Source of the DNA: JAEZJZ01 sp050949055
GTDB taxonomy: Bacteria > Bacillota > UBA994 > UBA5500
Length of the DNA: 64,000 nucleotides
NCBI GenBank assembly: GCA_050949055.1
Contig: JBMNFA010000001.1
Location: forward strand, 496,001-560,000
Direction of reading: 5' to 3'
Made by a program: the position numbers and the translations under genes. The notes under the pieces are model-generated. The model had not been told where the DNA came from. It saw nothing but the letters and a program-made list of their open reading frames with translations, and searched no databases. This document shows positions 43,318 through 53,188 of this stretch, piece by piece; position 1 is the stretch's first letter, and each line of letters opens with the position of its first letter.

Positions 43318-43577
43318 TTACCCTTCAACCGTTCTCGTGCGGAAATGCACCTTCATGTCCTCGGGCTCCAGCCAACCCTCCTGCTCGCCAGACCTTCTGC
43401 CCTTGGCAAGCTCATTCATGAGACGGAGCGTCGCCTGCATTCTTGCATAGTCCTGCATGTCCACAATGGCGTACTTGCCGCGCCCGTTTTCCGCCAGAGA
43501 ACAGGAGCCCCTATAGCCACATCGCTCAGCACCTCGCTATAATTGCGCCGATCGGAGATCGGTCTGACGTTCGGCAT
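43318..43577 (-). pseudogene. Phd/YefM-type antitoxin, frameshifted
   Basis: ATG 43577 (after AAAGGGGCCGATAGAG) begins MPNVRPISDRRNYSEVLSDV, the N-terminal DNA-binding pattern of Phd/YefM antitoxins. After APVLW the frame breaks. The next frame continues AENGRGKYAIVDMQDYARMQ and then EPEDMKVHFRTRTVEG to the stop at 43318. In one frame it would be a full antitoxin of about 85 aa. No RelE/ParE-type toxin follows. Confidence 0.78.
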
Positions 43578-43782
43578 CTCTATCGGCCCCTTTCTACTGA
43601 TCGTATACGCCCGCAGTTGCTGTGAAATGCAGCGGCGAACTTGCAGCACAATACGGCTTCCCTGGGCAAGGGTATAAACATGAGACGCAGAGGGGGAGAG
43701 ACGTAGCCGTCAATCACCGCCTGGATCACACAGCAGAGAAGCGAAATAGTCCTCCAGTCTGGCAAGAGACCTGCCTAACTGC

Positions 43783-46509
43783 CTAAGCGCGCCTTCTGCG
43801 GCGCAAGATTGACCGCCTGACACTGATCAGCAACGTGGGGAAGCCGGAGCAGGCGAGCACCACTCCCCACTGAGCGGAGGAAAGCAGCACAGTATCAAAC
43901 AGAGCCCGAGGGCCAGGCAGATAGAGCACAGCCAGGAACATCAAGGTGGAGATGAGCACCGCCAGCACTAGGTAGGTGTTGGTGAAGATGCCCTTTTCCA
44001 TGATGCTCAGCGTCTCGGAGCGGCAATCGAAGACATGGAACAGCTGACAGAAAACCAGGGTAGCGAAAGCCATGGTGCGGGCCAGCGGCAGCTGTCCGGT
44101 GAGTTGAAGACTACCGGCAAAGACGCAGCTGGTGGTGACGCCGATCAGCAGCCCCCGGGTGAGGATTTTGCGGGCTAGGCCGCGGGCGAACACCCCTTCA
44201 TTCTTCTGCCGGGGCGGGCGCTGCATCAGGTCGCGGTCTCCTGCTTCCACGCCCAGGGCCATGGCCGGTAAACCATCGGTGACCAGGTTGACCCAGAGGA
44301 TTTGCAAGGGCTTGAGTGGCAAGGGCAAGCCCAGCAGCATGGTCAGGAAAACGGTCAGCAGCTCACCCACGTTACAGGCCAGCAGATAACGGATGAACTT
44401 GCGGATGTTGTCGTAGATGGCGCGGCCTTCTTTGACCGCAGCTACGATGGTGGCGAAGTTGTCGTCGCTGAGCACCAACGCGGAAGCTTCTTTGGCCACA
44501 TCGGTACCTGTCTGCCCCATAGCCACCCCGATATCTGATTCCATCAAGGCGGGGGCGTCATTGATGCCGTCGCCGGTCATGGCCACCACCTGCCCCGCCT
44601 GCTTCAACTGGCGCACAATCTGCAATTTATGATGGGGTGAGACACGGGCAAAGATCTGGCCGCGGCTCACCACCTCCCGCAGCTCCCCAGCTGAGAAGCG
44701 GTCCAGGTCTTCCCCGGTAATCACCAAGTCTTCTTCGCCGATCAATCCCAGCTCTAGGCCGATGGCCCGGGCAGTGCGAGCGTGATCGCCGGTGATCATT
44801 ACCGTGCGAATGCCTGCCGCACGACAGGTGCGAAGAGCCGCTTTTACCTCTGGGCGAGGGGGATCGATCATGCCGTACAGGCCGACCAGAATCAGGTTGC
44901 TTTCCAGTTCATCCTCCTGCTGCCCACCATCCCTGTCCACCGGGCGATAAGCAGCCGCCAACACCCGCAGTGCCTGGTCGCCCATCTCTTCCACCGCGGC
45001 CATCACCGCCTGGCGTATCTCCTTGGTCATCCTGCGGATCTCTTTGCCGTGCTGGTAGCGATTGCAGCGCTGAAGCAGCACATCCGGCGCTCCCTTGGAA
45101 CAGATAAAACGCTCTGTTCCTCTGCTTGCCACCACGGTCATCCGTTTGCGTCCAGAATCGAAGGGAATCTCATCCACCAGCTGCCATGACCGTAGCAGCT
45201 GTTGCCGTGACAGAGCTGCCTTGCCGGCCAGACTGACCAATGCCGCCTCGGTGGGATCACCTTTGGCCTCATAGGAGCCCCTGCGCTGGTTGTGGCGACG
45301 ATCCGATTTGTCCTTAAGCCGTACATCGGAGTTGTTGCAGAGCAGCCCGATAGTCAGCAGCCATTCCAAATCGGGCTCTTTCAGTGGCTTAATGACCTTC
45401 CCCTGACGGCTGAAATCACCCAGCGGCTCATATCCATCACCACTGACAGCTACCCCGCCGCTGGGCAGCCACAGCTGCCGCACGGTCATCTCGTTCTTGG
45501 TCAGGGTGCCCGTCTTATCGGAGCAGATCACGGTGGAACAGCCCAGGGTCTCCACTGCCGGCAGTTTGCGCACGATGGCATTGACCCGAATCATACGCTG
45601 CACGCCGATGGCCAGGGCAATGGTAACGATGGCAGGCAAGCCTTCTGGAATGGCGGCGACGGCCAGACTGACCCCAGCCAAGAACATGGTAGTGGGAGCC
45701 TCTCCCCGCAGCACGCCCAGGGCCACCACCGCCACACACACGGCCAGACAGGCCCAGACGATGAAGCGCCCCAGCTGCTCCAGGCGAAGCTGCAGCGGAG
45801 TCATTTCTTGTTCAGCCTCCTGCAACAGCGAGGCGATGCGCCCCATTTCTGTCTCCATTCCGGTGGCTACGACCAGTCCTCTGCCGTGACCACGGGTGAC
45901 CAAAGTGCCTGCGTAAAGCATGCTGGTGCGATCCCCCAGCAGCGCCCGCTGGGCCACCGGCCGGATGGACTTTCGCACCGGCAGCGACTCGCCGGTCAAT
46001 GCTGCCTCCTCCACCTCCAGGGCAGTGGCGCTGAGGACGCGCAAGTCAGCCGGAATGCGCACGCCGGCCGTCAACTGCACGATGTCGCCCGGGACCAGCA
46101 AGCGTACGTCCAGCGTCTGTTCACCGCCGTCCCGCAGCACAGTGACCTCTGGTGCCGTCAGCTCACGCAAGGCAGACAGAGCCCGCTCGGCTCTGAACTC
46201 CTGGATGAAACCCAGTATGGCGTTAACAAAAACGATGGCGATAATGGTCAGCGCGTCAGCATATTCACCCATCAGACCAGAGATCAATGTAGCCGCCAGC
46301 AAGGCGCCGATCATGAAGTCCTTGAATTGATCGACAAACAGCCCCAACAGGGAACGTCGCTGGGCCTGATCCAGTTGATTCATGCCCGCCTGCTGCAGTC
46401 GCAGCTTTGCCTCTCTGGCGGTCAAGCCGTTGTCGCTGCTTTCAAGCAAACCCAGGCATTGCTCTGCCTCCAGGCTGTGCCAGTCTGCCAGCATCCGCAA
46501 GTCGCTCAC
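43783..46509 (-). CDS. P-type Ca2+-transporting ATPase (YloB/SERCA type)
   Basis: Exports Ca2+ using ATP. 908 aa with about ten membrane segments. LTGESLPVRK (actuator), ICSDKTGTLTKNEMTV with the phosphorylated Asp, KGAPDVLLQRC, MITGDHARTA and MTGDGINDAPALMESDIGVAMG are all present. AAIPEGLPAIVTIALAIGVQRMI is the PEGL motif in M4. The start is uncertain: GTG 46509 sits right after AAGGAGAG, TTG 46500 has better spacing, and ATG 46494 is also possible. It lies next to rqcH and near yicC, matching yloA-yloB-yloC order. Confidence 0.93.
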   Translation of the reverse strand: MSDLRMLADWHSLEAEQCLGLLESSDNGLTAREAKLRLQQAGMNQLDQAQRRSLLGLFVDQFKDFMIGALLAATLISGLMGEYADALTIIAIVFVNAILGFIQEFRAERALSALRELTAPEVTVLRDGGEQTLDVRLLVPGDIVQLTAGVRIPADLRVLSATALEVEEAALTGESLPVRKSIRPVAQRALLGDRTSMLYAGTLVTRGHGRGLVVATGMETEMGRIASLLQEAEQEMTPLQLRLEQLGRFIVWACLAVCVAVVALGVLRGEAPTTMFLAGVSLAVAAIPEGLPAIVTIALAIGVQRMIRVNAIVRKLPAVETLGCSTVICSDKTGTLTKNEMTVRQLWLPSGGVAVSGDGYEPLGDFSRQGKVIKPLKEPDLEWLLTIGLLCNNSDVRLKDKSDRRHNQRRGSYEAKGDPTEAALVSLAGKAALSRQQLLRSWQLVDEIPFDSGRKRMTVVASRGTERFICSKGAPDVLLQRCNRYQHGKEIRRMTKEIRQAVMAAVEEMGDQALRVLAAAYRPVDRDGGQQEDELESNLILVGLYGMIDPPRPEVKAALRTCRAAGIRTVMITGDHARTARAIGLELGLIGEEDLVITGEDLDRFSAGELREVVSRGQIFARVSPHHKLQIVRQLKQAGQVVAMTGDGINDAPALMESDIGVAMGQTGTDVAKEASALVLSDDNFATIVAAVKEGRAIYDNIRKFIRYLLACNVGELLTVFLTMLLGLPLPLKPLQILWVNLVTDGLPAMALGVEAGDRDLMQRPPRQKNEGVFARGLARKILTRGLLIGVTTSCVFAGSLQLTGQLPLARTMAFATLVFCQLFHVFDCRSETLSIMEKGIFTNTYLVLAVLISTLMFLAVLYLPGPRALFDTVLLSSAQWGVVLACSGFPTLLISVRRSILRRRRRA

Positions 46510-46622
46510 CTCTCCTTATGCACCGGATAGCTCGTTCACCGATGATGTTCACTTTCAAGATATTCATGGGGGTGGGACAACATGCCCGGCCCGTCCGCAC
46601 GGCCTTGGCCGACTGACGTGCG

Positions 46623-46652
46623 TTGACCGTCCCAAGCTGCAGCAGGTATACT
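46623..46652 (+). promoter_or_regulatory. SigA-type promoter of rqcH
   Basis: TTGACC (46623-46628), 18-bp spacer, TATACT (46647-46652), about 60 bp before the rqcH start. Confidence 0.75.
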
Positions 46653-46710
46653 GAGGGCAGCGATCAGCGATTGCCTTACCCGAGGAATCGATAAAAAGGT
46701 GGTACTTCTC

Positions 46711-48468
46711 TTGGCTTACGATGGATTGGTCATGGCGGCCGTCTGCCACGAGCTGCAAGCTTTGGTGGACGCCCGCCTGGAAAAGATATATCAGCCGCAG
46801 GCGGCAGTGCTACTGTTGACTCTGCATCATCCCCGGCAAGGACGGCGCAGATTGTTATTGACGACGGAGCCGACCGGACCGAGGGTACACCTCACCGAGG
46901 GCAAGTGGAGCAATCCCCAGGCACCTCCTATGTTCTGCATGCTGTTGCGCAAGCACCTGGAGGGTAGTCGGCTGCTCAAGGTTGAGCAGTGGGGATTGGA
47001 ACGGCTGCTGAAGTTTAGTTTCGGCGGCAGGGATGAGCTGGGGAATGCGGTAACCTATCGCTTGGTGGCAGAAATCATGGGCCGGCACAGCAATATCCTG
47101 CTGGTCAACCAGGAGGACCAGATTGTGGATGCCATCACCCGGGTGCCACCAGCCATGAGCAGCGTGCGCATGGTTCTCCCAGGGCTGAACTATTCCTACC
47201 CTGACCATGAGATGCGCTTGGACACCTTGGTGCTGAGAGGTAGCGAACAATTGGCTGAGGTAATGCAGCTGGAACCTGGCTTGGCGGTAGCGAAGGCGCT
47301 GGTGGCCAGATTGACCGGCATCAGCCCCCTGTTGGCCAAGGAACTGCTACATCGGGCAGAGTTGGACAGCCAGCAGGGTGTGGGCGAGTTGAGCGATGCG
47401 GACTGGACGGCGTTGTACCAGCAGCTGGCCATGCTTCAGCGGGTGGTGAACGAGGCTAGTTTCCAACCCAGCCTTAAAGGGAATCACTTCGCAGCTTTGC
47501 CGTTGACCCATCTGGAGGCGGAACTCTGGCCCAGCAGTGTCAACTCGCTGGTGGACCGTCACTTCACCGCCAGAGGGGAGGCAGCCAGGCTGCAAAGGCA
47601 GCAGCAGAAGCTATCTCAGATAGTGAGGCAGCTGCTACAGAAGAACCACCGCAAGGAGGCCTATCAGGCGGAAGAACTGCGGCAGATGGAAGAGGATTTG
47701 AGTTTGCGCCGCTGGGGCGAGCTGTTGGTGGCCAGCCTGCACCTGATCGAGCCGAAAGCAGAACGGGCACTGGTGGTGGATTATTACGATCCTGAGCTGC
47801 CGCAGGTGGAGATCCCGCTTAATCCTCAATATTCTGGCACCCAAAACGCACAGCGCTATTTCCGCCGCTACGAACGGGCCAAGAATGGGATCCCCATCGT
47901 GGAAAAGAACTTGGCTAAAACCAGGTCCACCATCGGCTATTTGGAGTCGCTGCTGGACAGCATCGAACGGGCTGAGCAGGCCGAGTTGTTGGCCGAGATA
48001 GAGCATGAAATGCAGCAGGAGGGGCTGTTGCCACCGGCAGAGAAAAAGCGTACCACGGTGCCCAAAGCCGAGAGCGAGCCGCTACGCTTTGTTTCCCCGG
48101 ATGGCGTGGAGATCCTGGTGGGACGGAATAACCTGCAGAACGAGCGGCTGACCCGCAGGGCCGCCCCGGAAGATTGGTGGCTGCACACCAAGGACATTCC
48201 CGGCTCCCACGTGCTGGTGCGAGCTAGGGGGGCAGAGATGAGCCCGGCCACGCTGGAGATGGCAGCCGGCTTGGCCGCCTATTACAGTAAGGCGCGGCAA
48301 TCCAGCAAGGTGCCGGTGGATTATACCCGGCGCAAGCATGTGCGCAAGCCGCCTGGATCCCCGCCCGGCTTTGTGATCTATACAGGCCAGCAGACGGTGC
48401 TGATCGAACCGCGCTTGCCGGAAGTGGAAACCAGCGATCGCAAGGGTGGCGGAAATATGACGGTTTAG
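46711..48468 (+). CDS. rqcH: Ribosome quality control protein RqcH (NFACT/FbpA family)
   Basis: Binds stalled 50S subunits and directs C-terminal alanine tailing of nascent chains. 585 aa. The NFACT-N domain begins YDGLVMAAVCHELQALVDARLEKIYQP, a coiled-coil middle follows (about 290-430), and the NFACT-R domain at the C-terminus has VSPDGVEILVGRNNLQNE and DWWLHTKDIPGSHVLVRA. TTG 46711 is preferred: AAGGTGG lies 8 nt before it and the family starts here. GTG 46699 is the alternative. Divergent from the Ca2+ ATPase. Confidence 0.94.
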   Translation: MAYDGLVMAAVCHELQALVDARLEKIYQPQAAVLLLTLHHPRQGRRRLLLTTEPTGPRVHLTEGKWSNPQAPPMFCMLLRKHLEGSRLLKVEQWGLERLLKFSFGGRDELGNAVTYRLVAEIMGRHSNILLVNQEDQIVDAITRVPPAMSSVRMVLPGLNYSYPDHEMRLDTLVLRGSEQLAEVMQLEPGLAVAKALVARLTGISPLLAKELLHRAELDSQQGVGELSDADWTALYQQLAMLQRVVNEASFQPSLKGNHFAALPLTHLEAELWPSSVNSLVDRHFTARGEAARLQRQQQKLSQIVRQLLQKNHRKEAYQAEELRQMEEDLSLRRWGELLVASLHLIEPKAERALVVDYYDPELPQVEIPLNPQYSGTQNAQRYFRRYERAKNGIPIVEKNLAKTRSTIGYLESLLDSIERAEQAELLAEIEHEMQQEGLLPPAEKKRTTVPKAESEPLRFVSPDGVEILVGRNNLQNERLTRRAAPEDWWLHTKDIPGSHVLVRARGAEMSPATLEMAAGLAAYYSKARQSSKVPVDYTRRKHVRKPPGSPPGFVIYTGQQTVLIEPRLPEVETSDRKGGGNMTV

Positions 48469-48586
48469 GCGATCTGTTTAAGGACTTTCAAGGCAAGGGG
48501 TATCGCTGTAGAGAGGCGGACACCGGGCCACCGGTGGGGAGTGAGTGAGGTCCACTGGTCAGAAACACTGGGCGCGTAAACAATAG

Positions 48587-48630
48587 GGCGTGTAGGGTTG
48601 TATTTCCTCGGCAATACAACCCTACACGCC
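48587..48630. terminator. Bidirectional hairpin between rqcH and pyrD
   Basis: A perfect 18-bp inverted repeat (GGCGTGTAGGGTTGTATT) with an 8-nt loop lies between two converging genes. Neither side has a long T run, so it could equally be a dispersed palindromic repeat serving as a terminator. Confidence 0.6.
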
Positions 48631-48647
48631 TCGTCTCTTCTTGGCTG

Positions 48648-49562
48648 TTAGGTGCGGAGGGTGCCAATCAACTCCTGCACGCTGGCAACGCCTTCATTTA
48701 GGCAGAACTGCCGGATGCCGTCAATCACCCGCCAGGCGGTATCGGGATTGACCAGGTTGGCGGTGCCGATCTGCACAGCGCTGGCACCGCAGATGATGAA
48801 CTCCAAAGCGTCTTCGGCGTTCATGATGCCACCCAGGCCGATTACAGGCACTTGCACCGCGCGGCTGACTTGCCAGACCATGCGTAGCGCCAAGGGCTTG
48901 ATGGCCGGTCCGGAAAGCCCGCCGATGATGTTGCCCAAGATAGGGCGGCGGCGCCTGACATCCACCGCCATGCCGACAAAGGTGTTGATCAGGGAGATGG
49001 CGTCAGCTCCAGCATCCTCAACCACCCGCGCCATCTCGACGATGTCGGTGACGTTGGGCGAGAGTTTGACGATCAAGGGCAACCGGGTCAAAGGCTTGAC
49101 GGCTCGCACCACCTCGGCCGCCAGCTTGGGATCGGTGCCAAAAGCCATCCCCCCGGCCTTCACGTTGGGGCAGGAGATGTTCAGCTCCAAAGCGACGATG
49201 CCCGGCTGCTGCAGCCGCTCGGTTAAGCGGCAGTATTCGTCCACAGTATTGCCGGACATGTTCACTATGGTGGTCACCTGGCGCTGCTGCAGCTGGGGCA
49301 AATAGCGCTGCAGGAAATACTCCACGCCGGGGTTCTCCAGACCGATGGAGTTAAGCATGCCGGAGGCCGTCTCCACCACCCGTTGTGGCGGATTCCCGGC
49401 CCGTGGCTCCAGTGTGGTGCCTTTCACCACCACGCCACCCAGTTGACTCAAGTCTCCGTAGGGCATGAACTCAAGGCCGTAGCCGAAGGTGCCGGAAGCG
49501 GTGAGCACTGGGTTTTCTAGGTGCAACGCACCGATACTAACGGAAAGATCTGGCGTTCTCAT
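48648..49562 (-). CDS. pyrD: Dihydroorotate dehydrogenase B, catalytic subunit
   Basis: Oxidises dihydroorotate to orotate with FMN; electrons pass to PyrK. 304 aa from ATG 49562, whose ATGA overlaps the pyrK stop. LENPVLTASGTFGYGLE, KGTTLEPRAGNPPQR, LNSIGLENPGVE, ELNISCPNVKAGG with the catalytic Cys, IVKLSPNVTDI and GLGGIMNAEDALEFI are typical of the class 1B (PyrDB) enzyme. The frame to 49667 is open but unlike the family. Confidence 0.95.
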   Translation of the reverse strand: MRTPDLSVSIGALHLENPVLTASGTFGYGLEFMPYGDLSQLGGVVVKGTTLEPRAGNPPQRVVETASGMLNSIGLENPGVEYFLQRYLPQLQQRQVTTIVNMSGNTVDEYCRLTERLQQPGIVALELNISCPNVKAGGMAFGTDPKLAAEVVRAVKPLTRLPLIVKLSPNVTDIVEMARVVEDAGADAISLINTFVGMAVDVRRRRPILGNIIGGLSGPAIKPLALRMVWQVSRAVQVPVIGLGGIMNAEDALEFIICGASAVQIGTANLVNPDTAWRVIDGIRQFCLNEGVASVQELIGTLRT

Positions 49563-50332
49563 ATGCGCAACACACCTCCCGGAAACACCGGACCATCGGT
49601 ACAGACGTGGGCGAATCCGCCCTCCTTGGTGGCGCAGACGCAGCCCAGGCAGGCGCCGATGCCACAAGCCATATACTCCTCCAAAGACAACTGGGCAGGA
49701 CGTCTCACCTCGACAGCATAATCGTCCACCGCTTTCAACATGGGACGAGGGCCGCAGGCGTAGAAGTGGCAGCTGTCTGGCAACGTTTGTTTAGTCAACA
49801 GGTCCAGCACCGTTCCGCATGAGCCACAACTGCCGTCGTCGGTGCTCAGTTCCACCTCTACACCCAGGTCGGCGAAATCCTGGGCGCGCACCAACTCACT
49901 GGCGGTGCGCGCGCCGTAGAGCAAGCGAACGCGAACACCCTGCGCCAGCAGGGTTCTGGCCAAATAGAAGAGTGGCGCCACACCGATGCCCCCAGCCAGC
50001 AACCAGGCTTCCTCCCCTGGCGCTGGCAACGAAAACCCGTTGCCCAGCGGCCCCAACAGATTCAAGGCCGCGCCTGTCTGCGCCTGACTGAGCAGGCGGG
50101 TGGACTCTCCCACCACCCGGTAGAGCAGGTCCAGATAACCCTGCCCCGGATCCAGATCATGTACCGAAAGGGGGGTGCGGAGCAGCGGCTGTATCCCGGC
50201 GCATACTTTCACCTGCACAAATTGCCCGGGAGCAGCCTGTTTGCAGAGGCCGGGAGCGAGAACCCGTAGGTGGAAGCACTCCCCGCCTAACGATTGATTA
50301 AAGACCACCTGTCCCTCAGTGATTACCGACAT
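49559..50332 (-). CDS. pyrK: Dihydroorotate dehydrogenase B, electron transfer subunit
   Basis: FAD and [2Fe-2S] subunit passing electrons from PyrD to NAD. 257 aa from ATG 50332, after GGAGGGCTAGCC. FAD-binding region RTPLSVHDLD; NAD-binding GGIGVAPLFYLAR; cluster Cys residues in ACGIGACLGCVCA and VCTDGPVF. The start lies 17 bp inside the end of pyrC and the stop overlaps pyrD, so pyrC, pyrK and pyrD are tightly coupled. Confidence 0.95.
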   Translation of the reverse strand: MSVITEGQVVFNQSLGGECFHLRVLAPGLCKQAAPGQFVQVKVCAGIQPLLRTPLSVHDLDPGQGYLDLLYRVVGESTRLLSQAQTGAALNLLGPLGNGFSLPAPGEEAWLLAGGIGVAPLFYLARTLLAQGVRVRLLYGARTASELVRAQDFADLGVEVELSTDDGSCGSCGTVLDLLTKQTLPDSCHFYACGPRPMLKAVDDYAVEVRRPAQLSLEEYMACGIGACLGCVCATKEGGFAHVCTDGPVFPGGVLRI

Positions 50333-51623
50333 GGCTAGCCCTCCGATCCATAACAATCTCGCCTGCCACCATGGTCAAGAGCGGCCGGCCGACCAGTTCT
50401 TTGTCCAAGAAGGGGGTATTCTTCCCCTGGGAGATCAGGTCTTGCTCCTGCAGTCTGAACCGACAATCGAGGTCCAACACCACCAAATCAGCCGGGCAAC
50501 CCACCTGCAAGCGTCCGCTGGACAAACCCAGGATTTCCGCCGGGCGAATGGTCATCGCCCGCAACAGGTCGATCAAGGACATGGCCCCGCTTTGCACCAT
50601 CTGCTGATAGCAGACCGCAAAGGCGCTTTCCAACCCGCTGAAACCGAAGGCCGCCTGGGAAAGGGGCAGCTCCTTCTCCTCCTGCGCATGAGGGGCGTGG
50701 TCCGTGGCCACCACGTCGATGGCACCATCGGCCAAGCCACGACAGACCGCCTGGCGGTCGGCTTCACTGCGCAGGGGAGGGTTGACTTTGGCTTGCCCGA
50801 GCAGCGACGGCACCAGCCCGTCGGTCAGCACCAAGTGATGCGGTGTTACTTCGGCAGTTACCTGCAGGCCTGCCTGCTTGGCTCGCCTGACCAAGGCCAC
50901 ACTCTCGGAACAGCTGACGTGGGCCACGTGCAGGCGCGCGTCCGCCAGTTCAGCCAGGTAGATGTCCCGGGCCACCATAGCGTATTCAGCCACGCCAGGA
51001 ATGCCTGGATCGCCCAACAGCGTGCTCACTGGGCCGGCGTTGATATTCCCGCCGGCAGCCAAGTCGTGGTCTTCCTCATGCACGATGATCGGAACATCCA
51101 ACTCCCGCCCGGCTCGCAGCGCCTGCAGCAGCAGCCGGCTGCTCATCACACCCTTGCCGTCATCGGAGAAGGCGACGGCGCCCGCCGCTTGCAGCCCGGT
51201 GAAATCCGCCGGCTGTTGTCCCCGCGAGCCGAGGGAAATGGCGGCAATCGGCAGCACCTTGACGACGGCGCTACGCTCGATCCGCCGCCGCAGCTCCTGC
51301 AGCAATGGAACCGAATCCAGCACCGGGTTGGTGTTGGGCATGGTGCAGATGGTGGTGAACCCGCCGGCGGCAGCCGCACGGGTGCCGCTAGCGATGGTCT
51401 CTTTATGCTCCAAGCCGGGCTCGCGCAAATGGACATGCATATCGATCAGCCCAGGGGCCAACAGCAGCCCCTGCAGGTCAATCTCCGTCACGCCGTCTGC
51501 CTGCGTAAGCCCCTCCCCGATAGCTACGATGGTGCCATCCTGCACCAGCAGGCCGCCGGGTAGGATCCGGCGTTTGCCTACATCGGCCAATAGGGCGTTA
51601 CGAAATAGCGTCTTCCGAGGCAC
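50316..51623 (-). CDS. pyrC: Dihydroorotase
   Basis: Cyclises carbamoyl-aspartate to dihydroorotate. 435 aa class I enzyme: PGLIDMHVHLREPG with metal His, GGFTTICTMPNTNP, HVSCSESV, TPHHLVLTD and VATDHAPH. The start is GTG 51623 after GGAGGGTATCTG. pyrB, usual upstream partner, is not in the cluster. Confidence 0.95.
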   Translation of the reverse strand: MPRKTLFRNALLADVGKRRILPGGLLVQDGTIVAIGEGLTQADGVTEIDLQGLLLAPGLIDMHVHLREPGLEHKETIASGTRAAAAGGFTTICTMPNTNPVLDSVPLLQELRRRIERSAVVKVLPIAAISLGSRGQQPADFTGLQAAGAVAFSDDGKGVMSSRLLLQALRAGRELDVPIIVHEEDHDLAAGGNINAGPVSTLLGDPGIPGVAEYAMVARDIYLAELADARLHVAHVSCSESVALVRRAKQAGLQVTAEVTPHHLVLTDGLVPSLLGQAKVNPPLRSEADRQAVCRGLADGAIDVVATDHAPHAQEEKELPLSQAAFGFSGLESAFAVCYQQMVQSGAMSLIDLLRAMTIRPAEILGLSSGRLQVGCPADLVVLDLDCRFRLQEQDLISQGKNTPFLDKELVGRPLLTMVAGEIVMDRRASHVGNH

Positions 51624-51668
51624 CAGATACCCTCCTCCATTCTCTGTTTCGACAACGCTTTGAGCCTG

Positions 51669-51696
51669 TCAAAAGCGGGTGGCCTGGCCACCCGCT
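51669..51696 (-). terminator. Hairpin between uraA and pyrC
   Basis: Minus strand AGCGGGTGGCC and its complement followed by TTTTG, just after the uraA stop. The T run is short, so it may only partly reduce downstream expression. Confidence 0.5.
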
Positions 51697-51703
51697 GCAG
51701 TCG

Positions 51704-53008
51704 TTATTTGGTTGGTGAAGTGGAGGCCAACTTGTTCTTCATCGCTTCACCCATGCGAGCTGGCAGCAGCTGATTGAGCAGCACACCCACAATTGCACCC
51801 AGGCCCATGCCCTTCAAGCTGAGAATTTCCAGTCCACTGATGCCCAGGATGATGATGGTACTGACGATAATCAGGTTGCGGGTATCCCCCAAATCCACTT
51901 GCTTCTCCACCAGCGTGCGAATACCCACAGCGGCGATCATACCGAACAGCAAAATGGTCACTCCGCCCATCACCGGTAGGGGAATGGTGGAGATTAACGC
52001 TCCGATCTTGGGGAACAGGCTGAAGATAAGCACCAAAATAGCAGCAGCACGGACCACAATTGGGTTATACACCTTGGTGATGGCCAACACGCCGACGTTT
52101 TCCCCATAGGTGGTGTTGGGGGGGCCACCTAGCAAGGCGGCCAATGAAGTGGCGATACCGTCGCCCCAAAGGGTACGATGCAAGCCTGGTTCGTTGATGA
52201 AATCGCGGCCAGTGGTGCGGCTGATGGTCAGCACATCGCCCAGGTGCTCAATCATAGTCACCACTGCCACCGGAGCGACCATCATGATCGCGCCCAGATG
52301 CCAATTGGACGGATTGAGCAGGGTCTCTCCCGGATTGGTGAACAGGGTGCCCAGATAACCAGGAAGGGCTGGCATCCAGGAGGTCTGCTGCAGCACCGCG
52401 AACATGCTCTCTCCATTGCTGTTCACAAATAGACCAAGCTCTGGGAAGCGCCAGTTGATGATGAGAGCGAAAATGTAGCCAGAGATGATCCCGACCAGGA
52501 TGGGGATGATTTTCAGCAGGCCTTTGCCATAGTAGCTGACACCGATGACCACCGCCAGGGTGAACAGAGCGGTGGGCAGATGTACCACAGAGTAATCACG
52601 GGCGACGCCGGCCAGTCCCAACCCGATGGTCATGATCACCGGACCTACCACCACCGGTGGAAAGAACCGATCTATAAAACCGATGCCAACCTTGCGGATG
52701 ATGGCGCCGATGACCACATAGACCAGACCGGCAGCAAACGCACCGGCCAGCGCACCGGTGACGCCAAATTGCTCATTGGCCGCGATCAGTGGCGCGATGA
52801 AGGCGAAGGAGGAACCCAGATAGGCCGGGACCAACCCTTTGGTGATCACCTGGAATACCAGGGTACCCAAGCCAGAGGTGAAAAGAGCGGTGGAAGTGTC
52901 CAAACCGGTCAGCATGGGCACCAGGATGGTGGCACCGAACATGGCAAAGACATGCTGGATGCCTAAGGGCAGCAGTCGGGAGAAGGGCACTGGTTCATAA
53001 CGTTTCAT
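51704..53008 (-). CDS. uraA: Uracil permease (NCS2 family)
   Basis: Proton-coupled uracil importer. 434 aa from ATG 53008, after AAAGGGGATAAACATC. About 12-14 membrane segments. LGIQHVFAMFGATILVPML, AYLGSSFAFIAPLI and the substrate-site motif GGPPNTTYGENVGV are family markers. It follows pyrR as pyrP does in B. subtilis. The frame extends to 53068 without family similarity. Confidence 0.95.
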   Translation of the reverse strand: MKRYEPVPFSRLLPLGIQHVFAMFGATILVPMLTGLDTSTALFTSGLGTLVFQVITKGLVPAYLGSSFAFIAPLIAANEQFGVTGALAGAFAAGLVYVVIGAIIRKVGIGFIDRFFPPVVVGPVIMTIGLGLAGVARDYSVVHLPTALFTLAVVIGVSYYGKGLLKIIPILVGIISGYIFALIINWRFPELGLFVNSNGESMFAVLQQTSWMPALPGYLGTLFTNPGETLLNPSNWHLGAIMMVAPVAVVTMIEHLGDVLTISRTTGRDFINEPGLHRTLWGDGIATSLAALLGGPPNTTYGENVGVLAITKVYNPIVVRAAAILVLIFSLFPKIGALISTIPLPVMGGVTILLFGMIAAVGIRTLVEKQVDLGDTRNLIIVSTIIILGISGLEILSLKGMGLGAIVGVLLNQLLPARMGEAMKNKLASTSPTK

Positions 53009-53188
53009 GATGTTTATCCCCTTTCTACATAGGCGGTGTCTAGCGAGAACCTGCTTATGCGTCGTCACGTTACAGCCTATCTGCTCAGCCTATCTGATAC
53101 CAGAAGTCGTGAGTGTTCCATGGTTTGAAACTTGACGCCCAAACAAGGCTGTGTACCGAAAACCTATCTTGCAGCCAGTGAACTCTAC

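Noticed and set aside
43578..43782. Frame containing LARLEDYFASLL upstream of the broken antitoxin
   Set aside because: Possible debris of another gene, but it is short, lacks a start and ends quickly. No function can be supported.
45292..46530. Plus-strand open frame of 412 codons
   Set aside because: Antisense to the Ca2+ ATPase gene, rich in His and Gln and without any family motif.
50319..51563. Plus-strand open frame of 414 codons
   Set aside because: Antisense to pyrC, with no recognisable motifs.
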